From the NCBI GenBank assembly GCA_037013685.1, contig CM072886.1, positions 92,441,422 through 92,505,421 on the forward strand: DNA of 64,000 nucleotides. The letters run 5' to 3'. Shown here in pieces: positions 1 through 11,890 of the stretch. Each line of letters begins with the position of its first letter. Position 1 is the stretch's first letter. The notes under the pieces are model-generated. The model searched no databases. It saw nothing but the letters and a program-made list of their open reading frames with translations, and was not told where the DNA came from. The DNA comes from Acridotheres tristis. Its lineage: Eukaryota > Chordata > Aves > Passeriformes > Sturnidae. Position numbers and translations under genes: made by a program.

Positions 1-1685
1 TAATTACTGTAATCAATTAGTAGTTAGTGTCGCTCTGCTCATTTGTGGCTAATGTCAGCTAAACCATTTTTGAGAAAACCACCCTGACAGCCTCTTTCTG
101 TTGTTTTTGTTGCTGCTGTTATTCTGCAACAAGAAAACAAGATACAAGTCAAACTTCTCAACATGGAAGCACTGTAGCATTTTCCTAAAATACTTTCTCT
201 TAGGGTGAAAAACAAAAACAAATACCCTCTCCTGTGATGGGTACTGATTCCCCAGTTAAAAGTTACGTATCCTTAAAATGACATTGAAGTTTTCTGCCTG
301 TAAAATGAAACATTAATATTTAAATATTTAAATGAAGGACACTCTCCCATGAGGCAGTTCAGACCAAGTAAGAAAGACTTGGTAGAAACTTAGGCACTCT
401 TTTCAATGGATGAGTAAACAGGCCATACCCTCTGCTCAGCAACAGTCTATTTTGTAGACAGTTATGGATAGGAAACATTACTGGAGCTGGTAATTAAAGT
501 AAAAATTAATACTGTCTCAGAAAGGGGGGATTTTGTACAGGAAAATCATTTATCATGCCTACAGTTCTCCACAACTGAAATGAATTATCTTCTTTCTTAG
601 CACATGTCTGTCTTATTCTACAATAGCTTCCAAACTGAAACAAGGCCCACTTGCTGGTTTTCACATCAAAAATGACCAGATATAAAGGGAAGTTATGTCA
701 CTATTTCAAATTAACTGCCTATATTGCATCTAATAAAAGCCCAGAACTTTAAGACAAAGAAGAACACACAAATCACAGGTTTGTATTCTCATACTGACAT
801 CCTACAAACAAGTCACATCCAAGCAGTTTAAGAAATCAAAACCACCTCAATGCACATGAAAAACAAAACCAGAATTGAAAGAAAAAAGAAATAAGAAATC
901 AAATAAAAAATAATTCTATTACTTGATTTACAACTGTGCTGAGAAATTTTTTTTTTGCTAAAAAACACCGTTTATGCAACATTGAAAAAATACACTAACA
1001 CATGCACTTCATATATAGTATATATGTATACTGTGCACCAAAACAGCTTTCATCTTGCTATTTTTTGAGATTTGATGAATGTTAATCAATTGTGTTTTTT
1101 CAGTTAGCAGAGAACTGTAAATGGGCATATTACAGGGATAAGAAATTATTTTCTGATGGAATGCTGAAGATGAGTTTTGGGGTTTTTGCATGCCCATATC
1201 ACACTGCCAACACTCTGAGAATTGTAAAATTCTATTTTATAAAATACTGCAGCAAAGCGGTTGCAAGGCATGTGTCATTTGGCCAAGTAAAGCATCAGAC
1301 AAAGAGAACCATTCATTAAAAAAAAAAAAAATACCATCAAAATCTAACATTATTAACACATAAAACTAAAGAACAATGTCAAAGGGCTCCACACGTATAT
1401 AAAGACATAGCAATAAAACACTAACTCTTTTCTTCACTTGCCACTTGTTTAAAAAAATCATTCTGGACCCAATTCTGAGAACACTGAAAAGAGCAACATT
1501 CCCTACGGTTTCACAGGAGGCAAGACTACAGTGGACTCTTCTGGTTTTTTCAACCATCAAATGAAAATACTACTTAACTGCAGCATCAGAAAACTTCTAT
1601 TTGGCCTTGTTCTTAAAAATGCTTAGAGATATGTCAAGGGATGAAAAATACTGAAAAATACATCTGTTTCAGCAAGAAAGTAGCA
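1..1685. other. AT-rich non-coding stretch, nothing recognised
   Basis: No repeat family, RNA gene or convincing coding frame is visible. Open frames are at most 75 codons and contain no recognisable domain. There are short A or T runs near 950 and 1318-1332 and a TA-rich patch near 1012-1030. The stretch leads into the CpG island that starts near 1690 and could be promoter-distal flank, intron or intergenic DNA. Confidence 0.6.
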
Positions 1686-1715
1686 TTCCTCACAGCTAAG
1701 CTTGCGTCCCGTTAA

Positions 1716-1723
1716 GGGGGCGG
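1716..1723 (+). promoter_or_regulatory. GC box (Sp/KLF-type site)
   Basis: The octamer GGGGGCGG matches the core bound by Sp and KLF zinc-finger proteins. It lies at the edge of the CpG island, which is a usual position for such a site in a TATA-less vertebrate promoter. Function is inferred from motif and position only. Confidence 0.4.
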
Positions 1724-1815
1724 CTCAGGAGCGCATTTGGAAGATCCCTAAATAATGGGGACTTTTGAGATAAAAGTGCAAAGTTAAAACTCCAAATAAT
1801 AAGAGTCAGGTGTTT

Positions 1816-1829
1816 GTTTCCATGGTGAT
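1816..1829. promoter_or_regulatory. X-box-like site (RFX family)
   Basis: The 14 bases GTTTCCATGGTGAT form a near-palindrome that resembles the RFX X-box (GTNRCC, short spacer, RGYAAC). They sit just upstream of the dense part of the CpG island. RFX sites near start sites often belong to ciliary or neuronal genes, but that link is only general knowledge here. The right half-site departs from consensus (GGTGAT rather than GGTAAC), so binding is uncertain. Confidence 0.4.
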
Positions 1830-2240
1830 GGGAGGGGGAGCAATCAAGTGGCAATCAGCAGAGTGACTTTGAAGATTCATCGGTCTCCTCCTGCACGCTG
1901 CCGGAGCCAGGCACCTCGCGCAGCGTCAGGCACGTCCGAGGTGTCAATCCCGACACGGCGCCCAGCAGCGGGAAGATCGCTCTTTTCATTCTTGTCAGAG
2001 CGCGCCGCGACGGGGGCATCTGACAGCTACTGAGAGGGACGACAGGGAAGGCAGGGAGAGAGGGCTGGCAAGGCAAGCGGCGCTCCCGGAGAGCCTCGGG
2101 CAACGCGGCTGCGGTGAGGGAGGCCCGGCGGAGCTGTCACCTGACCGGCACCCACGAAAAGGCGAGCGGCGGAGAGACTCGCCGATCACTGCTGATCCAC
2201 CCCGGGATGATGCCTTTATGATAAACACTCGCGACAACTT

Positions 2241-2665
2241 GCGACCAAAGTGCTGTTACAACACTAATTGTCCATGAAAGCTGACCTGCAGCAAAGCAGC
2301 AGAGTTCAGTTTCGATAGGCCTGGCTCAAGAGTACGACCCTGATTGGGGATGACAGGAGACATCCACGCATCAAAAATCTCCGAGAGCGGCTGACGTGAC
2401 TTTGCACACTGTAAAAAAGCAGTGGAAATCCTAGACTGCTGGCTCTTTGTCAGGAAGGCAGAAAGGACCGCAGGGGGGACGTTTTTAAGAGCGTCTTTCC
2501 AAACTACCATGAGCTTTGCACAGCCTCGAAAGGCATGGATGGATCTCTTTCTCCTCCGTGCCAATTTTGTTCTTATTACTATGTCTTTAACCAAGCATAA
2601 ATCCCATGTGGTTAATGATGGAAGACCACACTTTCTCAGCCAAAGAGATGTTCGTCCTTAAATTT
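2241..2665. other. Shore of the CpG island, possible transcribed leader
   Basis: The CpG content remains above background: TTCGATAGG near 2312, GTACGACC near 2332, CCGAGAGCGG near 2381 and a CRE-like word at 2392-2399. Two overlapping open frames exist, 112 codons on the minus strand and 79 codons on the plus strand. Neither shows a domain, signal peptide or family I recognise. The segment could be a 5' UTR, a non-coding RNA exon or promoter-flanking DNA. I do not call a protein here. Confidence 0.35.
2392..2399 (+). promoter_or_regulatory. CRE-like site
   Basis: TGACGTGA contains the TGACGT core used by CREB/ATF-family bZIP proteins and matches 7 of 8 positions of the full CRE. Its CpG survives in otherwise CpG-poor DNA and it lies about 150 bases beyond the dense CpG island. 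A second TGACGT core occurs at 30430-30435. Confidence 0.3.
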
Positions 2666-2669
2666 CAAG

Positions 2670-3105
2670 ATATTTTCTGACTTTGATTCAAAGGAACAGT
2701 TTTCTCCCCATTTTGTTTCAACTCAGCAAGTGTCACGACTTAAAACTTTCTAGTGTAAACCCCTTGCAGAAATGCTGGAAGTGTGTCAAGGAAAACAGGG
2801 AGCATTTTTACTCTTACTCTAGGACGTAATATTTGTTTCAGGTATACTTGATAAAAGAACTATAAAATAAAAAGTAAAACAATGGCACAGATAAGGCTAT
2901 GCTGTTGAGAAGGACTGAATACTTATTCTTTAAGTATGAAAAAATCAAAATGGAAAGAAAATAAAACTCTTACATTTTTAATCATGAACAACATAGAGTG
3001 ATTTACTGTTGGTGTGATGTTTCAGATTTTTGAACACTTGAGTCTGAAAAGAAAGCATCAGCTTTATTAGATTTTGTAATTTACTATTACTTGAGGATCT
3101 CAGGC
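2670..3105. other. AT-rich non-coding stretch
   Basis: No gene, repeat family or motif cluster is recognised. The sequence changes gradually from the CpG-island shore to the extremely AT-rich block that follows. Confidence 0.6.
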
Positions 3106-3109
3106 TTTT

Positions 3110-3520
3110 TTTAAAATAAGCTAATAATGCACGAGTCACCTTAGAATTAAAAATCACTATTTAAAATCACGTTTTATTATATTAAATGATCTTTCTTATT
3201 ATATCTTATTAAAAATAGTGTGACCCAAAAATCAATCTTTTAATTGATAATTTTTAGCACTTCAACTTTTGAAAGTCTAAGTGGAGAACAAAGTGCAAAC
3301 AAAATCAATCCTGAATCTTATTTGATAACCTTAATTTTGGATTAAATAAAAAATTAATCTTATTTAATTTTAAAATGGTTCAATGTTTAGATTGACCCAA
3401 ACATAAAGATTAAAATTAAATTGATTAAAAATTTAATTGGTTTAATTACTCAAAACATTTCAAAATTACCCATTTTAAATATTGAACAGATTGAAAATGT
3501 TAAGCTACAATGTACAAAAA
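3110..3520. repeat. Extremely AT-rich block of degenerate TTAATTTT/AAAATTAA words
   Basis: About 400 bases are built almost wholly of A and T, with TTAAT, AATTTA, ATTGATTAAA and similar words recurring in both orientations. Small inverted repeats are common, for example ATCAAT and ATTGAT around 3231-3250. There is no fixed period, so it is not a clean satellite. It could be an old decayed repeat, a matrix-attachment-type region or simple compositional drift. Confidence 0.5.
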
Positions 3521-5080
3521 ACATTAGAAATAAAACCTCGAAAAATTAGAAATGGGATAACAAAAACATGTACGGAGAAGTTCAAAAAAAGTAGGAGGAA
3601 TTGGGGGTCTTTTTGTTTGGGTCCATTTTTTCTAAAGGAATAATGCACAATAAACTACTGAAATTATAAAGACTGATAGGACCAACAAAATACATAAGAC
3701 AATAAAAGACCATTAGAACAGAGGAAACCAAATTGACCAGGTTATTTTTGAAGACAGCCCAAGATCATAAATTTAGACTTCATCACCCAGCCCCCTTCGC
3801 TCCAATGTCTCCAATGTGGTTATTTCTTAAACACGTCCCTCTTTATACAGACACGGACTCTCCCAAGAGGACATCCCGCTGAAGGCAGCCCTAGCGCTGA
3901 GCACACAGCCAGGAGATGAGCAGGCAGGACGGCTCAGGTTGTTAGTTAGGATGGCAGGTGACACACGCCATTCACACACACTGGGGCTACTGCGCTATAA
4001 CAGAAGGCAAGATGCAAATCATGCTTTTGTTTGCCTACACACTTTTGCAAAAGGAAAAGCAAGTTTCATACCTTCCCATACATCTATGATTTTATTATTT
4101 TTAAAGCATGTGAGCCTGCTGTTTTATGGTTACAGCACCATGTCATTTGTACAGCCCCTAATGCAAAGGTCTGAGCTCACTGATATGTTGCTATTGCTAC
4201 AGTCTAAATGCTGTACTACTGGAAATTTACTAACATATACAGAATACTGAAATAGTTTTATATCCCTGTACCTACAGGCAAAAAGGCCAAAGATCTCTAC
4301 CACATTGTTATACATGTTATACATTCTTGATTTATAAAAAGCCACTCAACTTCAAACAAGAATTATTCTAGAAGTGCAAGAACCTTGACACCGTTTAAAA
4401 CAGAAACTTATTTTAACTACACAACCTTATTATATAAAAAATATTCAAAAGGAACAAATAAAGACTTAAATATTTTTTCCGATTTTTCCCCATATTAACC
4501 ACATTATTCACCATTCATTTAGCTTATCATTTTTTTCCAGAGCTGATAAAATATCTGATAGCATGCACCACTGTTTCCAAAGAACACTTTGTACAAGCAG
4601 TAATAAGAGCAATATAACTTCTGCTTGGCACTTCCACTACAAGTTAAAAAGGTCTACCTGCAATCAATTAACAGACAAAACAAAGAAACCGTTTACAAGA
4701 ATATATATTCAAGAAGAAAATAAGGAGGGAAAATAAAATAAATAAAAAAATCCGTAAGTGGAACACCAAAATCAGAGTGTGATCATGAAAAAGAATGAGT
4801 ACACACCACCAAAAAAAAGGAGGCAACTAAGCTTGCTGCATCCCAGGATTCAGACATGAGATTAAAGGAATATAAAAAAGAAACTGCCCCTTCCTAGAAC
4901 CTCTGCTCTTTCCAGGAGATCTATAAGACAACATGGTAACTATTTCTTTTTTTAAGCTGGAAAAAAAAGGGCTATTTTAAGGGTCAGAATAATTTTGAGA
5001 TAATTAATTTGTTAAACTGCCTAGTTTATAAAAGAGAGGGGAAATTTGGCCATTTTAATACCAATTTATTCCATAAATAT
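3521..5080. other. Non-coding spacer
   Basis: No coding domain is found; the longest open frame (103 codons, plus strand from 3939) matches nothing I know. A modest GC patch lies at 3780-3960 within otherwise AT-rich DNA. Several AATAAA and TTTATT words occur between 4400 and 4760. A 3' UTR cannot be excluded, but these words are expected by chance at this base composition. Confidence 0.5.
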
Positions 5081-5082
5081 GT

Positions 5083-5115
5083 GTATACATATATGTAAAT
5101 ATATATATATATACA
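5083..5115. repeat. TA-type microsatellite
   Basis: A short alternating TA/TG stretch ends in a run of seven AT units. It is a simple repeat and lies about 190 bases before the CR1 copy. Confidence 0.8.
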
Positions 5116-5304
5116 GGCACTGCACAACATTCAAACAAGTGCAGTCTTCACACAGAGGCAATGGTGAAAATACTTAGAAGTATGCCCTGCTTCCTAAAAC
5201 CTAGACATGCCTCTTCAACAGTGACAGAATGGTGCTTTATAGCAGGGAGGACAGGCCTAGAGTTACTGCTCACCAGACACCAGGATTTAAAGACTGGATC
5301 ACCA

Positions 5305-5535
5305 AATGGGTCATGCTGGAAGATACCACAGGGGGTCATCTGGTCCAACCTCCCTGCTCAGGCAAGGTCATCCTACAGCACATGGCACAGGATTGCATCC
5401 AGACAGCTCTTGAGTATCTCCACTGAGGGAGACTCCACAACCTCCTTGGGAAATCTCTTCCAGTGCCCAGTCATCTGCACAGTAAAGAAGTTCTTCCTCA
5501 TATTCAAGTGGAACTTCCTGTCCCAAAGCCAACAA
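5305..5535 (-). mobile_element. CR1 LINE fragment, 3' end
   Basis: CR1 is the dominant non-LTR retrotransposon of birds. Reading the plus strand as the antisense of CR1, the familiar phrases appear in order: CATCTGGTCCAACC near 5337, the GAGACTCCACAACCTCC region near 5428 and AAGAAGTTCTTCCTCAT near 5485. Each has scattered substitutions. Only the 3' part is present and no reverse transcriptase remains. The start is blurred, so the first 20-30 bases are approximate. A 210-codon plus-strand frame (5161-5793) lies over this copy and is an accidental antisense frame. Confidence 0.9.
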
Positions 5536-8500
5536 GAGTCTTACTTTATTTATGCTGTTGGCACAAGCCTGAAGCCAACCCAATCATCCCTCAGCGTTAC
5601 TGCTAATACAGCCATATTCTCAAATGAGGAACCTGAGAGTCCAAAGGTAGCACGTTCAGAAAGCCTGGCATTTCACAAGCCACTTGAGCTCTTTCTTGTG
5701 CCCCTTTCCCACATACCCTGCCTCACCTGCATCCCAAATTCTTCCCATTTGGCCAATCCACAAGATGAGCTCGCTGATGTAACCAGAAGCTAATTTCTTT
5801 TAGGCCTAAAAACTAATGTCATAGTCATCCAATTTAACTTAAAGCTGTTTCTGAGCCATGCTTGGCAAAAAGAGGCAAGGGATAAGGCTCTGTGGTTAGG
5901 ATAACACCAAATTTTGGCAAACCACACAAGCTCAGATCAGCTTCAGTTTCACAGCCCTTCAAAGGCTGTCATCATAACAGGTCTCTGCCTGATTTTTATG
6001 AAGTCCTATGTCACTAGTCACACTACAAATAATAGCCTTAAAATAAAGACAATATCCAGAACCTGTCTCCAAACTTAAGTCCGAAGATTTGAAGTCCAAA
6101 CAATTCAAAGAAATGACAGAAGTGCCTGATGTTTTAGTCGGGGGTAGGCTGTTACCTCCCTTGAGTATTCACTAGCTCTACTAATTTCTTTTCTGTTGTC
6201 TAGAAGATATTAGCTTGTTTTTTTCCTTCTTTTTATGACACTCCTGTATCGACACTACTCTACCAGGAAGACCACACTGTAAAGCTCCAACACTCTAACA
6301 CTCACAAAGAAAGTACCAGAAGTCTAGTTTAAAAGTATCCTTAATTATGAAGTGGTTACAAATGCTTAATATCGTCGTTTATTCATGGGGATACAGCCTT
6401 TCAAATCTATGATACCCATTGATAATTCTAACAAATGCTTGGTCCATAAATATTTAATGGCCACTTGTGGGTGTTTTATGAGGCTGTCTTTGAAGTTGAC
6501 CTATTCGCAGGTTTATTAATTGGAAAAGGTTTATTTTATCCTAAATCAGATATGCAATTTTACAATATTCGAGCTATGCATAGTGGAAATCAGATCATTC
6601 TGTCTCACACAAACAAGGAAAACACATCTCTCACAGAAAGAGCACAAATCAAGTTAACGAGGGACAGTTTATTTTGTATGATTTCTCAGGGCTTTCAAAC
6701 AGAAGACTGGTTGACAGATGCCTCCATCCTTAAACAAGCCAATAGCACTTTAATTGTAACTCAGTAGTTGTTCCCAGTCCTGTGTGTCTAACAAGCTCCC
6801 TTCTTTCTGTTATCATGGGTTTTACCTTGCTGGCCTGAAGTTAAACTCACTTGGTTCTAAATTCCTCCTGCCCTTAAGACTACTTACCACTGCAGTGAGT
6901 GCAACTCCAGGGTCCTGCTAAGACATGAGATCTTGAAAACAGAATATTAATTTGAAATACAGAGCACAACTGAAGATTATGACATAATCCATGGAATCAA
7001 AAATCCCCTATTATCTGTACTGGACTACTCCCCGTCTGGTCTTTAGAGCCTCACCAGTCATGACAGCATGATCACATTTCTTATTACAGCAGCAGCAGCT
7101 TACACTTCTTTCCCAAAGATCCAGCAGTGCTGTGGTGCTGCAACCCCATCACCCTAGTGGACTAAGCCTTTTTACTAGACTTGAAGGCATGTCCAGTCTC
7201 TGTACGGCCTTCAGCTGAGTGGTTTTGACACACGATTCCTTACATATTCACTGTTAAAACAACAGAAATATTGACTGTGCCAACAAAAAATGTTATGAAG
7301 AATACTCACAAAAATTGATCATTCGCTGTGAGAACCTATTACTCTGTAATGACATTATCACACAGCTACTACCAAAAAGCACCTTAAATTACATTAATAA
7401 GGCTGTAAGTTTAGGCATCTAGTGCTTAGGAAACTCCAGAAGCATGATTACTTTTGAGATCACCCATTGCACTGTCCATAAGCATCTTGCTTGATAGCAA
7501 CAAAACTTCCAGTATGTTTCAAACTTATTTTCAGTTCTAATGACAAATCCAAACATTTCACTTTAAAAATACTCAAAAGTAAGTCTGTGTAAAACAGATA
7601 CTCACATTTCAAATTAAGCAGGTATCAAAATCCAGAAAATTTAATTCCAAATTAATAAAACAAAAGAAGAATCATTTAATAGGAATTCTCAAGGCACTTG
7701 AAAACAGGCAGGCCAGGTATGTTTAACACACTTTATCACATTATATATACATACCAGATGATAAAAAATAATGGTGACATCTATCAAAAAGAAAGGAACA
7801 ATTTCTACAGCTATAGGGCTTCAATCTAAAAATTCAGAATTTACTATATTCCAGTCTTTTTCAGAGCATAAATTCAGTGAGGTAGAAACTTGCCCAGCTT
7901 TGAATGTGCAACAGCAACTAGAACAAAAATCCTTTATGTCCATGCATTAAAACACTTCTTTTATTCATATATTGCATAGCATTAAAACAGCATGTCATTC
8001 TAGTTTAATATTTTCATTTCCTTCATTTACAAGGCAAAGAAATTAAAACATCCAATCGCATCCTGGCTCTACCCAGAATTAGCTCTCAGTTCCACAAGAA
8101 GCCTTACACACCTTCACATCCCTTACACTGCATGTTTAGGTGCAGCTGCTCTTAGTGCTTCATTAACGAGTGGATGCCCCCAGCCCACACACTACAAGTA
8201 TCAGAGCACAGGGCTGTCCTTCCTAATGAAACACCACAGTACCAGACACCACTGTCATGTGCAAAATGGACAAGACAGTTGGCATTTTGTGCTATCCTCC
8301 ATTATCATCATTCATCTATAGAATTTCTTTATTAAAAGCAGTATGGGAGAACAGCTAGGCTATGTTTGCAGCATTGTCGTCTCTAGCAATAACTGGAAGT
8401 ACCATCTACAGTCAAATAGGATATTTTTGCCATTCTTAGCTACTGGAGATTAAGTACACAAGAGCCAATCACATATGTGCTATGGTAGCAGTCCAGGGCA

Positions 8501-11500
8501 CTAATTTGTAAGGGCTTTAACCTGTTACCTGGGCACAGGTTAATCTTGGAATCTAATTTGCCTGTCTGTTAAACGCAAACTTCCTGTGGCAAGGGCTGTG
8601 CTTTCCTGCCTTTCAGAGTAGTTTCTCTAACACAAATACCAAACAAAACTGATAAGCTAAAGCACTAAGATATGAACAGACCATCAGCTGAGCCAACACA
8701 ACTGTTAGGAGCTTACACCTTCCAAGTCAACTTTGTTAAAGCTCAACTAATTTAATAAACCTATACAAAACCTTCCCTTATTGATGACCGCATTCTACAT
8801 GACGAAAACATATGCTATTATTAATCCATTCACTTAGACAGCTTTGGCCAGTGACAGAAAAGTGTTCATAATAAGAGCAAATGCAGGCATATTTGAGATA
8901 GAACTACATTTGTTTATTAAAGGCCAGAAGACTGTGTTAGCAATCATTTCTGACCTTACCTAGGTTCTTCTGAAAGCTGCATATTCCTTTAAAAAGCTGT
9001 TTGAACACTAAACAAAGATGTTAAATACAAGGTATGCTCCATAATCATAAGCAGTAATTATTTTTACCTCATTTATCAAATGAAAACTAAACCAATTTAG
9101 CCTTCTATGTTTTTTTGCTGGTAGTGAATATTCTAAGAAGAGGAAAAGCCTCAAATGACCAAAGTGAATGGTACCATGTTGGCAATTGAGTAATTCAAGA
9201 CTGGGACATCTTTACCCAATGGCAGAACTCTCTTTATACTGGGGTATTAAACTTCATGGCATGTTTGTTAACTTCATCAAATGCTTTAAAAATACCATCA
9301 TATCTTCCTTTCCCCAACTTACTTATACCACTACTAACAAAACAAGACATTTCAAATATTATTATTCTTCCAGAGCCCCACATTTCAGGTAGCTTGTAAG
9401 CATTGTGGCAGATGAAAAAATGCAAGACATCCAACAGCACTATTTAGCACATGGTTTTCACTCTTTGAACCTTGTGACTTCTTTGATTTTCTTTCCTCAT
9501 TATGGTCACATTCGCCTAAACTGATATATTCTGTGTGCAGTACAGTAATTCTCCTTTTATATACAACACTGAAAACCTTGGAATTATGCCATTTTCATTT
9601 GTGCAGGAGATGCAGAGGCAGTGGCTGTCTTTAACGTACATTTTCTCTTGGACAGTAGAATCTTTTGAAAACAGAAAATGAAAAGACTTAAACACTTAAC
9701 TTCTCTATAACAATATAAAAAGGCCATACTTGCAATATTCTGGTCTTTTCAAAGTTAAATGATGAGGCCCATTACACTTAACAACATGTGCTCTCACGGA
9801 GGTAAGTTCCTAGGCAAGAGAATGATGCAAGCCTCTATGTGTTTAGCCAGAAACGTATTGGACTTAAAAGACATAAATAAACTAAAATAAATAAAGTCAG
9901 AAGGAAATAAAATGTGTACTCTAAATGTATTCTTTTTTGGTCTCATCTTTTTAGCAACTGGCACCCATGTTAAAAACGGAGGACAGAGCAGGTTCTCAAA
10001 GTCTCTCTGCAAACCCACTACATAGGCAGAGCTTATTTTGCAAGTCATCTAATTAAAGTATTTCTCTAAGTAGATAATGGTGCTGTTAACGGATGATGCC
10101 TGTCAGAAAATCACATACAATGATGGCCCTTGCAAGACAGCTCATGCTTCACTCTTCCTGAAATGCGGAAAGAAAATACAGGAGACAGCACTATCTTCCA
10201 ACGGCTAAGTTTTGTGGAACCAAAGAGAGATGTCAGTTCAGTTAATTGTACAGAAGAGTCTGTCTTCCCTCTCCTTTCATGCCCATGAATAACAGAGCAG
10301 TTAACAATATTGACATTTAAACCATCATCATTGGGCATCTGAATTAACACCTCACAGAGATGAACAGACAAGTTCACACCTTTCAAATCTACTGGGCTAA
10401 AGGCACTTCTGTAGACATGCCTGTATCAGTTACACTTGGTTAAGACTTCTGAGGCACCATAAAAGTTAACAATTTATTTTTCCTTAATAAAAACTATGTC
10501 AGAAGAAGAAGAAAGCAGTTGAAAAAGTATATTGTAGTATTACATAGCAATACCAAGTTCAGATTAGCACAAAATTGGTTGCTTACACCACATGAAATTT
10601 TTTGCTTCTTTTTATGAGATTTTCTCTGGGGTTTTTATCTGTTGTTGCTCCATGTGACTACAGACAACAGTTCCTTTTCAAACAGCAACCACTCCAAGCA
10701 GCACTTTATACAACAGCTAATCTGTAATTTAGAAACCAGGGAACAATTTTCTTACAGGAGCTGCTTCCTCCATGGCTTTATCAGGCCTCACCCAAACATT
10801 CAAGGAGCTATTACATGGTTGTATGGTGCTTAGATAACAATATACCTTCATAGTAATATTCAGAACAGTTTTTTCCTAAGGACTTTTAATCTACCCCAAG
10901 CTGAGTACCTGAACCCACATTATAAAGAAAACAGCTTTGTACATTACAGCCAAGTTTTCCAAACCTATGAGAGTTACCCAGCTACAGCAATCCCACCTCT
11001 TCCTCTTCACAGCACTGTCTACCACAACACTCTGGTATTCACAGCATTTTAGATTTTAAAGGATTCTAAGATGGCTAGCTCTTCCTCCTCTCCCTTAATT
11101 AATTCTGACTCTTCACCTGTTTTCCATTTCATATTCCCAGAGACATAAACTGTAAAAAATTAGCTCTTATTTGTACCTAATAACATTTTCAGTTGAGGAG
11201 CTTATATTGGAATCATACTTGCTTGAGAGATACTGAATTCCCTTGAGACTGTCTGCCACAGATATTATCCTTTTTAATTTCCAATTCTTTTTATCACAAA
11301 CCTTTCTCTACGCTACGGGACTGTGGAGATTACACAATAGGTGCTCTAAATAGAAATGCTCCAAGATTCTTAAATCTCCATCTCCATCTCAAATTGCTAC
11401 TTAAAAGCCAGTCAACTTTGAAGAGTTTTTGTAACAGCAAAGGTCTCAGTGAAGCGAGTATTTTCAGTTTGAGTTACCTAGCCCTTTAAATTCTGTGTAC

Positions 11501-11555
11501 CATCCATTTCTACACATAATGCTGACTGAGAACTACAGTCTCTGCTCCTATCATT
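5536..11555. other. Long non-coding spacer
   Basis: Six kilobases of AT-rich DNA without a recognisable gene or complete repeat. Open frames are at most 100 codons and lack recognisable domains. From about 9780 to 10400 CpG is slightly higher and the sequence looks less decayed, with a 91-codon minus-strand frame that I do not recognise. A small inverted E-box arrangement lies at 8519-8541. Nothing else could be supported. Confidence 0.55.
8519..8541. repeat. Inverted repeat AACCTG...CAGGTT with a third ACCTG
   Basis: The arms AACCTG (8519-8524) and CAGGTT (8536-8541) are perfect inverted repeats around an 11-base centre that holds another TACCTG. ACCTG/CAGGT is the half-site of ZEB and Snail zinc-finger repressors. 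The arrangement may be chance. Confidence 0.35.
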
Positions 11556-11559
11556 TTTT

Positions 11560-11890
11560 TTCTCCACAGTCTTAAGTGGGGTCATCTCCCTTATCACTAG
11601 GGAATCAATGCCAGGTTACTGTGCCATCAATTTAATTGAGGGGAGGGCTGCTTAAGCCATCTCACATTTCCCATTGAACATAATGGGATTCTGCCTCCTC
11701 CTGACCTGTGGTGGTGAAGGGACCTTCCCCAGGTGAAGGCTGGACTGCAGCCCAGCCACCCCTACCCCAAACCCCACTGCCCCTCCTCTCCCAAACACCG
11801 GGGGTCTCCGTTAATCCTCCCTGTCAAAGGCAGCTGGGAAGACAGGGACTTCCAAGGCAAACACTGCCTCCCCCATTCAGACATTTAAAT
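11560..11890. other. GC-richer patch, unclassified
   Basis: A C-rich plus-strand stretch centred on 11740-11830 (many CCC and CCCC words, few CpG) stands out from the AT-rich background. It supports a 78-codon proline-rich frame that I regard as composition-driven. No CpG island, repeat family or promoter motif set is visible. Confidence 0.4.

Larger units (their letters stand above)
1690..2240. promoter_or_regulatory. CpG island, candidate promoter
   Basis: A hand count gives about 36 CpG dinucleotides in the 360 bases from 1861 to 2220, at roughly 60 percent GC. That is close to the number expected without CpG loss, whereas the surrounding DNA is AT-rich and nearly CpG-free. In vertebrates, unmethylated islands of this kind usually mark transcription start regions. 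The upstream shoulder carries a GC box (GGGGGCGG, 1716-1723) and an X-box-like site (1816-1829). A plausible splice donor on the plus strand is GCG|GTGAGG with its GT at 2114-2115. A competing minus-strand donor, CAG|GTGACA, reads from 2143 down. Direction is therefore undecided and the promoter may be bidirectional. No coding first exon is recognisable, so the product could be a long non-coding RNA or a 5' UTR exon. Confidence 0.75.

Noticed and set aside
5615..5690. AAATGAGGAACCTGAGAG phrase resembling antisense MIR
   Set aside because: Only about 20 bases resemble the MIR core and the following bases do not continue the match.
5161..5793. 210-codon plus-strand open frame, the longest in the window
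   Set aside because: It runs across the antisense strand of a CR1 fragment and into its flank, with no protein domain. The frame is an accident of the repeat sequence.
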